Source: Azolla caroliniana (taxonomy: Eukaryota > Polypodiophyta). From it: a DNA stretch of 64,000 nt. The notes beneath the pieces are model-generated. The model worked only from the letters and a program-made list of their open reading frames with translations, made no database searches and was not told where the DNA came from. The stretch lies in assembly GCA_043228905.1 (NCBI GenBank), contig JBHGNT010000011.1, positions 17,174,001 through 17,238,000 on the forward strand, read 5' to 3'. The translations under genes were made by a program, and so were the position numbers. This document shows positions 44,372 to 54,556 of this stretch, in pieces (within the stretch, counting starts at the first letter, position 1; every line of letters starts with the position of its first letter).

Positions 44372-44503
44372 GTTCGGTTGCTTCCGGAACGCGTCCAGAA
44401 TCGTCTTCTCAGCTTCCCTTCTTCCCTCGTCCAAGACCCCCGTGGTCCCTCCCTTCTACACGCACGCGCGTAATAATGCGACAACACGCGAAACTTCGTG
44501 ACA
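43664..44503 (+). repeat. Family A LTR2 (shared central LTR)
   Basis: It begins TGTCGTGAAGAATTTCGG, with TATAAAAGG at 43865-43873. The end is extended: after TAATAATGCGACA (44483) come 20 more bases ending CTTCGTGACA, then the PBS TGGTGAACCCAACG. Confidence 0.88.
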
Positions 44504-44540
44504 TCTTTGGTGAACCCAACGTGAAGGGCGGCAAGGGAGC

Positions 44541-45333
44541 ATGGAGTCAGAAGATGATGACCTCGCGAAGATGGTGGCCGAAGTCGTGTTGGAGTCTGCA
44601 CGAGTGGTGATGAGGCGAGAAGCAGCGCAACAAGCGGTTGAGCGAGTGGTCGAAAGAGTCGGCCGTTTCAACGGGGACAAGGTCGCATTCCACTTGGAAG
44701 CCTACAACGCCGAAATGGAAGTGCGTGGCGCAGATGAGGCATTGAGGTTGGAGTTCTTCCGTCAGGTCCTAGCTGTCCGGATACATGCGGAAGTAAAGGA
44801 GCTCCGTGAGGCTTGTAGTTCATGGGATGCCTTCGAAGAGGCGTTCCTGAAGGCATATGGAGGGCAGCCGAAAGGCAGGGGAAGGCGTGACCTCGACCAA
44901 TGGATATTGTCAGCGCAAACCCACCGGGGCGCAATGAAGGCGTTCCGAGAGTACGAACGGCGGCTTGCTCGGCTCCCGGAGCGGGAACAAGGTTTGGTAG
45001 GGGCGGACAAAGTCCTGTTGTTCGTTAAGTCGATCGACCAAGCGGAACGGGAGGCCATCGGGATTAAGCTTGAAGATGAGGACGGAGCGAATGGCCTCAC
45101 CGAGGACTGGTCGAAGGTTGGTAGGGTGTGCCAACGGCTAGATAACGAGCGAGCCGAGAAGGCTAAGAGGAAGGCATGCGACGGCGTGCCATCACAACGG
45201 GAAGAAGCCGAACGGCAAAGCGAGTCGACAAGGGTATGCATTGGGGCCAGGATTGTGGAGGCGTACGCAGCTCTCGAGGCGATGCTCGAGGAAGAGGAAA
45301 GATCGAGGCCGCAAGCCAAGACCAAGGAGACGG
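44541..45333 (+). CDS. Family A gag, copy 2, N-terminal 264 codons
   Basis: The frame starts at ATG 44541 (MESEDDDLAKMVAEVV) and is open until the solo LTR at 45334. The sequence is mostly helical: a Glu/Arg-rich N-terminus, a central region (WILSAQTHRGAMKAFREYER, LPEREQGLVGADKVLLFVKS, GLTEDWSKVGRVCQRLDNER) like plant Gypsy gag capsid regions, then a coiled-coil-like tail (AYAALEAMLEEEERSRPQ). No zinc knuckle is seen. The frame continues in phase after the inserted LTR at 46471, giving about 392 codons in total up to TAG 46854-46856. It probably builds the particle for an element that borrows enzymes from elsewhere. Confidence 0.75.
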
Positions 45334-45688
45334 TGTCGTGGCGTGGCTCGCCTAGAAGCGTAGCGTTGCGCACACAAAGGATAACGTGAAAGTGAGGAAG
45401 GAATCACTGGGATTATGGACGGAAGAGACGAAAGAGTAGAGATAGAGTGAATAGAGATCAATAAGTTATGACAAAATAGGATTTTTAAGGAATATAAGAT
45501 AAGACAAGATAAGATATAAAATAATATATGAGAAAGTGTATGAACTTTATAATCATTTTCATGAAAGAGTTACAAAATGATTGTGCACATCGTTGAACCT
45601 CCGAACTTTGTCTTGCAAGGTAATCGCTCTTCTCTTTCTTGATCGTAGACCATTACAATCTTCACTTCAATATTTTGATGAAGATAAG

Positions 45689-45740
45689 GCTCGAACCGCC
45701 TCCCTCTTGTTGAGAGTTGACCACCACGACCGCCAAGCTA
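45689..45740 (-). other. tRNA-like module in LTR C, minus strand
   Basis: Box B GGTTCGAGCC (45698-45689) and a near-match box A TAGCTTGGCGG (45740-45730). No complete cloverleaf. Confidence 0.5.
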
Positions 45741-46070
45741 GAGCTCCACGTTTATGTTAAACTTCTTCCCTTCTTTCTCTATTTTTATGGTATCTCTTAT
45801 GAAGTACATAATTTGATTGATATCTCATACATATCCCCCCTTTTGATCTTCTCTTTCACCCTTTAAATAGGTGCCCCCATGCATATGATGCATTGGAGGG
45901 TACAAGTCATGCATGTAGTGCATGAAATGCATGTGATGCATGATCGCCATTTGGCGTTCATGCATTACATGTGATGCACGATAAACATCTCGCTCATTTG
46001 AGCTTTTATGTATGAAACAATATATGCAATAACAATAAACATGAAAATATAATCTTAAAGAGAAAGGGCC

Positions 46071-46124
46071 TAGCCTAATGGTAGGTGTGTTGACTTTGGT
46101 GTATGAGATTGTTGGTTCGAGTCT
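46071..46124 (+). other. tRNA-like module in LTR C, plus strand
   Basis: Box A TAGCCTAATGG (46071-46081) is a full consensus match and box B GGTTCGAGTCT lies at 46114-46124. The D-arm can pair (GCC/GGT) but the T-stem is degenerate. A second weaker module with box B GGTTCAAGTCC is at 46270-46280. Confidence 0.55.
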
Positions 46125-46466
46125 CAAAATACTACAACATACAACTTTATTTTTATATCATGAAGCAAATCCTTTATGTAATATAAAGTATATATAAAGT
46201 ATGCTTTATTTTTTATATATTACTAGTATAGAGTAAATGGTAAGATTTCAGTCATAGGGTGGGGTTATTGGTTCAAGTCCTCTCTTGTTCGTGTAATATA
46301 ATATATTTATCTATATATATATATTAGTTTTCTTTACATATATATCTAATATTATCATATGTGTTGTTAATATTATCTTTATATATAAAACATTATCAAA
46401 TGTTATTTTAGTTACGTATTTATCTTATTGTAGACTTTTAATGTGAAGCTTTCGTACTTCACGACA

Positions 46467-47106
46467 ACGGACTTGCCCCACGTAATGGCGGAAGACCGGT
46501 ACCACGGTACCACGGGAGAGGGTGTGGAACATAACTCCCTCTCGACTCGCGGAGAATTGCCGACCGAGGACAAGATCGGGAGCGAAAAACAGCCCTCCAC
46601 GCGGATCCCGGAGAGTCCGGTGGTCGAGCTCGTGTGCCGACATGAGACCGGAGAGAAGGAAGGCGTTGACGAGGAGTCCTGGCATGATGCTAGTGTTGAT
46701 GGATGGGAAACGGCCTGCGAGGAGGCCAAGGACGGAGGCAGCACGGAAAGATTGGCATTCCGATTCGAATGGAGCGTGATCCTGATGTGGATGACTCGAC
46801 CGAAACAGGCCCAAGGCACGAAAGACCAGGGACGGGTTATAGAGCCCGATAAGTAGGGCTCGGTTCGGTACAATAGTGCCGGCGTGGAAGAGGGTGCAAA
46901 ACAAATCGCCCTCTTTTACATGAGGACACAAGCTAGCCAGGAGAAGGCCGCAGATCGGGAAGCTAGCGATCGAGGTTGCGGAGAGAGACTGGCATGTTTC
47001 GAACACCGTTGCCCGAGACTCCGGACATTGGAGAATCAAGTGCATGCGGCACGTGATCGATCGAAGTCTAGATGCTTCTCATCGAACGTGCTTGGGGAGC
47101 GGTACC
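46467..47106 (+). pseudogene. Family A copy 2: gag C-terminus and following open frame
   Basis: It continues gag in phase: HYGTTGEGVEHNSLSTRGEL-like hairpin region, then PSTRIPESPVVELVCRHETG. A TAG at 46854-46856 ends gag. The same frame then stays open (VRYNSAGVEEGAKQIALFY, RTLENQVHAARDRSKSR) until Copia-3 interrupts at 47107. The TAG and the downstream open frame are shared with copy 1. Confidence 0.65.
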
Positions 47107-47707
47107 TGTTGGAATTACGGTCCCTTCGGATGGGATGGTCGGATGTCAATGCCGACGAGCCCGGTTTCGGTTTCGGATCCGGATGACGAAGACCCCGGCT
47201 TCGGTGCCGGATGACGGATGTACCCGGAGAGCGATCCGGATGCAGGGACATATCCGTGAATATGTTCGCTATGGGCCCCTGAGGCTATAGTCGTAAATAG
47301 CCCAAAGTCATATAAGTATAAATATGACTTAGGGCAAACAGTTTTACTATTGCTACTTATTTTTCTGTTTTTCCACTCAAGAGGAGTGAAGAGAGAGCAG
47401 CCGTGAGAGAGAGAGAGAGATAGAGCGCGAGAGAGGAAGAGGTAGACGCCTCTGTGTATTTCCGCCGCCTGTGGCGAGGACAACGAGCTCAAGGTCGTCG
47501 CCTTGCAGCTCGTCATTGTATACTTCTCTTTGTATAGTGTTGTTTGGAGCCTAGTACTCCCGTGGTTTTTCCCATCTAGGGTTTTCCACGTTAATCCCTG
47601 TGTACTCGTGTGTTTCTCTCTTTGGTTCCTATTTTCTGCTCCATTGATCCGCGATTAATCGGTTGTGGCCGAGCGGAGAAGGTGAATAGAAGAGTCGATT
47701 CTCAACA
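47107..47707 (+). repeat. Copia-3 5' LTR
   Basis: 601 bp. It contains TATAAATATGAC near 47318 and an AG-rich tract near 47410. Confidence 0.95.
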
Positions 47708-47737
47708 AACTGGTATCAGAGCGAACTGCTGCAGAAA

Positions 47738-50700
47738 ATGGAAGGCGGCGGCAGCGGGCAGCCGGGGATGATGGTGCTAAATGCACAAAATTACGCCGAC
47801 TGGAAGATCAAGATGGAGGATCTTCTGATTGTTCGGGACCTGTACGAACCGATTGACAGGTCGGAAATACCGAAAGGGGTACTTGAGTCGGAGTGGAAGC
47901 TCCTGAACCGGAAAGCCGTAGCGACGATCCGACAATATGTCGATGTAAGCGTACTACAACATGTTGCAAACGACACCAACGCATATGAGATGTGGAAGAA
48001 GCTGTCGGGCCTCTACGAGAGGAAGAATGCGTTGAACCGGACCTCCCTGATGAGGAAGATAGTGAATCTCAAGTACCGGGACGGCGAGAGTATGGTGGAA
48101 CACGTAAGCACGTTCATGGGATTCATGAACCAGCTTGCGGCGATCAAGTTCCCGTTGGAGGATGCAATGCAAGCCATCATCCTTATGTGTACATTGCCGG
48201 AAAGCTGGGAGAACTTGGTGGTGACTCTCAGCACCTCGTGCAGCGAAGATAACTTGTCCTTACAAACGGTAAAGACAAGTATTTTGAACGAAGAAGCGCG
48301 TCGGAGAGATAAAGAACCGGCCTCCGACACGAAGGCGCTGCTTACCGAATCGGATCGGGGAAGACAATGGAACCGGAGTCCGCAAAGACGGGAGAAGTCG
48401 GGGACCCGGTCGCAGTCAAGAGGAAGGCCTACATGCTTCCACTGTGGGAAGCCGGGGCACTTCCGAAAGAATTGTCGGCATTACCGAAAAGACAACGGAG
48501 CCGACGACACCGATTCGAAGAAGTCACCGGAGAGAAACGGTGCATACCGGGGAGCCACGGACCGGAGAGGTTCGGATCGGCGAGGGCAGGACCAGAAAGG
48601 AACAACGGCACTCGCGGCAAGTGAGGAAGAAATCATGCTCATCACCGAAGAAGGTGAACTAAACATTGCCGGCGATGAGACGACCTGGGTGGTCGATTCC
48701 GGAGCATCGTTCCACCTGACCCCGGAGAGAAGATACTTCTCATCCTACACAGCCGGTGAGCATGGCTGTGTTCGGATGGGAAATGAAGGTACGTGCCGGA
48801 TTGCCGGCATCGGAGACGTGTGGTTGACAACCCCGACCGGATGCAAAATGCTGCTAAAGGATGTCCGACACGTTCCGGAGGTCCGATTGAACCTGATCTC
48901 GGCCGGGAGGCTAGACGATGAAGGCTACACGGGTAGCATCCGGAACGGTGTCATGAAGTTCAGCAAAGGGAGCCTGATAGTGGCTCGGGCCCGGAAGGTC
49001 AACACACTGTACCTGATGAATTCCCGGCTATGTCCGGAGGAGCTGAACGTGGCAGCCGACACTGCCAGTGAGCTGTGGCACAAGAGACTGTGCCACATGA
49101 GTGAGAAGGGGATGAAGAGGCTTGCAGAAGACAACCTTATTCCAGTGAAGCAAGTGCACCTGGAGAAGTGCACCGACTGCCTGGCCGGTAAGCAGAACCG
49201 AGCCTCCTTCCACTCAAGGCCACCGACGAGACGTAGCGCACCATTGGAGTTGGTGCACACTGATGTGTGTCAGGTAGAAACAAAGTCACATGGCGGAGCC
49301 CAGTACTTCGTAACGTTCATCGATGATTACAGTCGGAAGCTGTGGACGGCACCGTTGAAGACAAAGGACCAAGTGTTGTGCGTCTTCAAAGAACTTCACG
49401 CGAGAGTGGAAAGGGAATCCGGCAAGAAGCTGAAAGCGATACGAGCGGATAACGGAGGGAAATACCGGGGGCAGTTCCAGGAGTACTGTCGCTCGAAGGG
49501 AATCCGACTCGAGTTTATTGTGCCGAAGACGCCGGAACTGAACGGGCTGGCCGAGAGGATGAACCGGACCATAATGGAGAGGGTCCGGAGTATGCTGGCG
49601 CATGCGATATTACCCAAGGGATTTTGGGCTGAGGCAATGTCGACGGCGACGTAGGTGATAAATAGATCACCCTCAGTACCTTTGGACGGAGACACGCCGC
49701 AGAGAGTGTGGACCGGTAAGGAAGTGTCCTACCGGCATCTGAAGGTGTTCGGGTGTCTCGCATACGTACATGTGGCAAAGGACCGGAGAGGAAAGCTAGA
49801 TCCGAAGACCCGGCCATGCATATTCCTCGGTTACGGCGACGATGAGTTCGGCTACCGAGTATGGGACCCGGTCGACAAGAAGATATTCAGGAGTCGAGAC
49901 ATCATCTTCATGGAGGACAAGACACTCGCCGACTGGGAGTCGGAGAAGAAGATGAAGAGCTCCAAGTCGACCGGTGAGGATCAACTCTACGAGGAGCAGT
50001 CCCAACCGGCAAGGGACCGGTTAGCACTCGAGGATCTGGCCGAAGACGGTGAAGAAACCGAACCGGCCGAAGAAGACGAAAATGATACCGGAACCAGCCC
50101 CGATCCCGAAATGGATTCGGATGAAGAAGAATCGGAAGAACCGGTTACCGAAGCTCCCGAACGGAGATATCCTCTAAGAGAGAGGAGGGCCCCCCGGAGA
50201 TTTCCGGATCCAGAGCACGTGCTGCTAACCGACGAGGGGGAGCCGGAGAGCTTTGAAGAAGCAAAGCACGACACCGAGAGCCGTAGGTGGTTGAGTGCCA
50301 TGCAGGACGAGATGGATTCCCTGCGTGAGAACCACACATATGAACTTGTGGAGTTGCCGAAAGGAAAGCGGGCACTTCGAAACAAGTGGGTGTTCAAGCT
50401 GAAACCAGGAGATGCCGGAAACCCCCCGAGATACAAAGCCAGGATCGTGGTGAAGGGGTTTCAGCAGAAGAAGGGCGTCGACTTCGACGAGATATTTGCC
50501 CCGGTAGTGAAGATGACCTCCATCCGGACGGTGCTGAGCATAGCGGCAAGCATGGACCTCGAGGTAGAACAGATGGACGTGAAGACGGCATTCCTTCACG
50601 GTGACCTCGATGAAGAGATCTACATGCAGCAACCGGAAGGATTCGAGAAGAAAGGGAAGGAGCACCTGGTATGCCGGTTGAAGAAGAGCCTTTACGGACT

Positions 50701-51811
50701 GAAGCAGGCTCCCCGGCAATGGTACCGGAAATTCGACTCCTTCATGACCGACGAAGGGTACCTCAAAACGCAGTCCGACCACTGCGTGTTTGTGAAGAAG
50801 TTCGAAGGAGGAGACCTTCTAATACTCCTCCTGTACGTGGACGACATGTTGATCGTCGGACGGGACCAGGTCAAGATTCGGATGCTGAAGAAGGCTCTTC
50901 ACCGAACCTTCTCAATGAAGGACCTGGGTCCGGCGAGACAAATACTAGGGATGCATATCATCCGGGACCGGAAGAAGAAGCAGTTGTGGCTGTCACAGGA
51001 GAAGTACGTGACGAAGGTGCTTCACCGGTTCAACATGTTGGAAGCAAGACCGGTCGGATCGACCCTCCCGGCAAACTGCAAGCTGTCCAGCAAGCAAAGT
51101 CCCAAGACAAAGGCTGAAAAGGAGGATATGATGAAAGTGCCATATGCCTCTGCCGTCGGGAGCTTGATGTACGCGATGGTGTGTACCCGACCGGACATAG
51201 GATATGCAGTCGGAGTGGTGAGCCGGTACATGAGCAATCCCGGCAAAGAGCATTGGAACGCGGCCAAGTGGATACTCCGATACCTGAAGGGCACGGCAAA
51301 CGTGTGCCTCCGATTCGGCTCCGGGAAGCCCGAACTCGACGGCTTCACCGATTCGGATATGTCGGCTGATGCAGATACCAGCCGGTCCACATCAGGGTAT
51401 GTGATGACGTATGCAGGGGGAGCTGTTTCATGGCAGTCGAGGCTGCAGAAGACGGTTGCGTTGTCAACCACGGAGGCGGAGTACATGGCGGCTGTTGAAG
51501 CTGGCAAGGAAATAATATGGATGAAGGACTTCATCAGAGAGCTCGGAATCCAGCAGGAGGAGTACCGACTCTACTGCGACAGTCAGAGTGCAATCCACCT
51601 TGCGAAGAACGCGGCCTATCACTCCCGGACGAAGCACATCCAGCGAAGATATCACTGGATCCGGGAAAGGATAGAAGACAAGGAGTTCGTGCTGACAAAG
51701 ATCCACACGGACGAGAACGGGTCGGATATGCTAACCAAGGTCCTCATACCCGACAAGCTGGAAGCATGCCGGAAGAGGATCGGATTGGAAAGACATCCCA
51801 TGCCGAAGTGA
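47738..51811 (+). pseudogene. Copia gag-pol with a single in-frame TAG
   Basis: The frame opens at ATG 47738 (MEGGGSGQPGMM) and runs to TGA 51809-51811, exactly the same codon count as Copia-2. Only TAG at 49652-49654 breaks it, late in the integrase region, where Copia-2 has TAT (Tyr). All Copia domains are readable: CCHC knuckle, protease VDSGASFHLT, integrase, RT YVDD, RNase H. The integrase segment reads DNGGKY where Copia-2 has DNGGEY. The truncated product would hold gag and protease and most of the integrase core but no RT. The downstream part has no good start of its own. It might still be moved in trans by a relative. Confidence 0.93.
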
Positions 51812-51821
51812 AGGGGGAGTT

Positions 51822-52422
51822 TGTTGGAATTACGGTCCCTTCGGATGGGATGGTCGGATGTCAATGCCGACGAGCCCGGTTTCGGTTTCGGATCCGGATG
51901 ACGAAGACCCCGGCTTCGGTGCCGGATGACGGATGTACCCGGAGAGCGATCCGGATGCAGGGACATATCCGTGAATATGTTCGCTATGGGCCCCTGAGGC
52001 TATAGTCGTAAATAGCCCAAAGTCATATAAGTATAAATATGACTTAGGGCAAACAGTTTTACTGTTGCTACTTATTTTTCTGTTTTTCCACTCAAGAGGA
52101 GTGAAGAGAGAGCAGCCGTGAGAGAGAGAGAGAGATAGAGCGCGAGAGAGGAAGAGGTAGACGCCTCTGTGTATTTCCGCCGCCTGTGGCGAGGACAGCG
52201 AGCTCAAGGTCGTCGCCTTGCAGCTCGTCATTGTATACTTCTCTTTGTATAGTGTTGTTTGGAGCCTAGTACTCCCGTGGTTTTTCCCATCTAGGGTTTT
52301 CCACGTTAATCCCTGTGTACTCGTGTGTTTCTCTCTTTGGTTCCTATTTTCTGCTCCATTGATCCGCGATTAATCGGTTGTGGCCGAGCGGAGAAGGTGA
52401 ATAGAAGAGTTGATTCTCAACA
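51822..52422 (+). repeat. Copia-3 3' LTR
   Basis: 601 bp, three substitutions relative to the 5' LTR. It ends TTCTCAACA followed by GTACC. Confidence 0.95.
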
Positions 52423-54556
52423 GTACCCCGAACGGGCGTCCGCAAATCATTACGGGATGGAAACACCACGTCTTATCCGGAGACGCAGGCAGCCGGCAAC
52501 GAGCGCCGGTGTGAGACCTGGAGAGATGGGAGATGGAGGCGGGTACGCGAGAAGGAGAGCAACGACGAGTTCGGGAGAAGTACAAAGGATGAAGAGGAGA
52601 ACAAAGACCGGTCCTATGGAGATCCTCACACCGATAACCATTCCAAGAGGGAGGAAGAGGAGGCCTCAGAAGAGGCCGGGAACACGATACGTTAGTACCA
52701 CGAGAGAGGGTGTGGAGCGAGCCACCCTCTCGGCTTGCGAAAGAAGGAAGACCCAGGATAAGGGTGGAGGATCCTTCACACCGGATCTGGAGAGTCTGGC
52801 GGTCGGCCCGAGAGCCAGCGTGAGACCTAGAGTGACGATCGGTGGCAGCGAGGGGATGCAGGCAAAGAACTACGGGCGGGCAAACCGAGGTCCCACGAAG
52901 ATCCTCACACCGACCCGACGTTCGGCCCGAGAGCCGGTGTGAGTCCTATAGGAAAGAACGGTAGCGGCAGGTGAACGTGTTCGGACGACGGAAAGCAGAG
53001 AAGGAAGGTATCAGGCCGGCGAAGCGGCTACTAACCGAATCGAACCGACCGGCAAGGTCACGGGCATAAGGAAGTCCGGTCCTACGGGATCCCCACACCG
53101 AACCAGAGACTCCGGCAGTTCGGCCAACGTGACAACATGAGACCGAGAGAGAAGGTTGGTGGCGACGGGAAATGGGACCTGGCAACACGAAGGCAGGACC
53201 CGGCTACGCGGAAGACACGAGGAGAATCGCGAAGGACTCCGACAGAAGACACCCGAATTTCGGCAAGCAGAGAAACGGAGTCCGGTCCTATGGGACCCTC
53301 ACACCGATTCGGAGACTCCGGCAGCCGGCTAACGAGAGTCAGCGTGAGACCTAGGGAGAAGGATGGTGGCGGCAAGGAACGGGACCCGTCGACACGAGAT
53401 AGCGGATCGGGAGTCAGTAAGACGGGGGGGCGGACGAAGTGCGAAACCTTTACAGGCCGGTTACGGTTTCGGAAGGAGCCGGTAGGTGCAAACACGGGGA
53501 GGTGTGTCGGGCCGGAAAGGCACACCTGGGACGGAACAAGAGTCTTGCAAGTGGCCATCGTGGGTCGGATCGAAGCGTGACTACGGGACGGTGTTCGGCA
53601 CGGGCGGTGCCGAACAAAGGAAGCGGAAGACGGCACAAGGGAGGTGTCGGGAACGAGGTGACGGGTGTATAGTGGACTGCACAGTCAGGGGATGACAAGG
53701 GAGTCCGGAGGAGGATCCTCCACACCCGCTTCGTAGATCTCGTCAAGACAGTCAGAGTAACGAAGACTGACACGGCAAGCCCGGGATGACAAGCTGGTGG
53801 GGGCGAGGGGACAACGGCAAGCGGAAGACTCAAGACCTGTTGCAGCAGCGCAAGACGGAAAGGGCCAAGCAGACTACTATGGGGTGTTCCTCAGATGCGG
53901 AGGAAACCGGTATGCGGATGAGCGACGATGCATGATCTGGCTGGGAAAGGGGCCGACAAGGTGTGCAAAGAACCGGAGTGCGGCACAGGCAGTGCCGAAC
54001 AACGGACGAGGATATGCGGCACACGGAGGTGTCGGAGCGGAAAGGCGAGTGCGAAGAATGGGTTGCACGGTTCGGAGGTCGCGCGAAGAAGATTGGAGAA
54101 GGATCCTCCACACCGTCCCGAAGACCTTGGCAATCCGAGCCGACATTGCGACGTAAGACCAAGGAGAAGGAAGGTGGCGGCAAGGGGATGAAGGCAACAC
54201 GAAACAACATGGCACGGCAATCAGGACAACACGAATGGTCGACGAAGGACGAGCGGGCCACTACGGGTGTTCCTCAAGCGGAGGACATCGGGCATACGGT
54301 GGAGAGTAGGGCATGCATACGGCCGAACAAGGGCCAGCGAAAGTATGCGTACTACGGAGATCGCGGCGAAGGACCCATCGACGGGTGGAACGATCCTACG
54401 GGGAGGTAAGCGCGAAGGAAGAACCGAAGCCGACGATTCAAACCAGCAACGAGCCGGGATGTGGATTACGGTTGACCGGTTTCTCACCAGCCGAAATATC
54501 TCACCCTTCATCGGATTTGGCACGTACCAGTGGACGTGCGGTTTGGTGGGGGCGGA
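52423..54556 (+). other. Family A copy 2: distal interior
   Basis: It resumes family A sequence (CCCGAACGGGCGTCCGCAAA) and parallels 41480-43663 of copy 1 closely, with small deletions. It has the hairpin at 52704-52731, repeated CCGGAGACTCCGGCAG segments (about 53100, 53290), and the end GTACCAGTGGACGTGCGG with purine tract GGTGGGGGCGGA before LTR3. No known protein domain; the many open frames reflect base composition. Confidence 0.65.

Larger units (their letters stand above)
45334..46466. repeat. Solo LTR 'C' inside family A gag
   Basis: 1,133 bp, beginning TGTCGTGGCG and ending CTTCACGACA, so the ends form a 7-bp inverted repeat TGTCGTG/CACGACA. ACGG occurs on both sides (45330-45333, 46467-46470), a 4-bp duplication. 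The interior is AT-rich with no ORF, PBS or partner LTR. It includes three tRNA-like modules and short ATGCAT-type repeats near 45885-45975. It could also be a small non-autonomous element of another kind, but end structure and TSD fit the LTR type. Confidence 0.7.
47107..52422 (+). mobile_element. Copia-3: complete structure, one nonsense codon
   Basis: Two 601-bp LTRs (47107-47707, 51822-52422) begin TGTTGGAATTACGG and end TTCTCAACA and differ at three positions. GTACC flanks the element (47102-47106, 52423-52427). PBS TGGTATCAGAGC is at 47711-47722. The target site is intact in copy 1 of family A (near 41483), which confirms the insertion point. Coding sequence is close to Copia-2, but the LTR lacks the 28-bp array. 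Confidence 0.95.

Noticed and set aside
46071-46124. A functional tRNA gene
   Set aside because: Box A and box B match, but the anticodon and T stems do not pair properly and no clear acceptor stem is present.
41500-54556. Hidden RT or integrase in family A interiors
   Set aside because: I looked for YxDD, DNGG/SDRG, H2C2 and TDAS-type motifs in all supplied frames and found none outside Copia-3.
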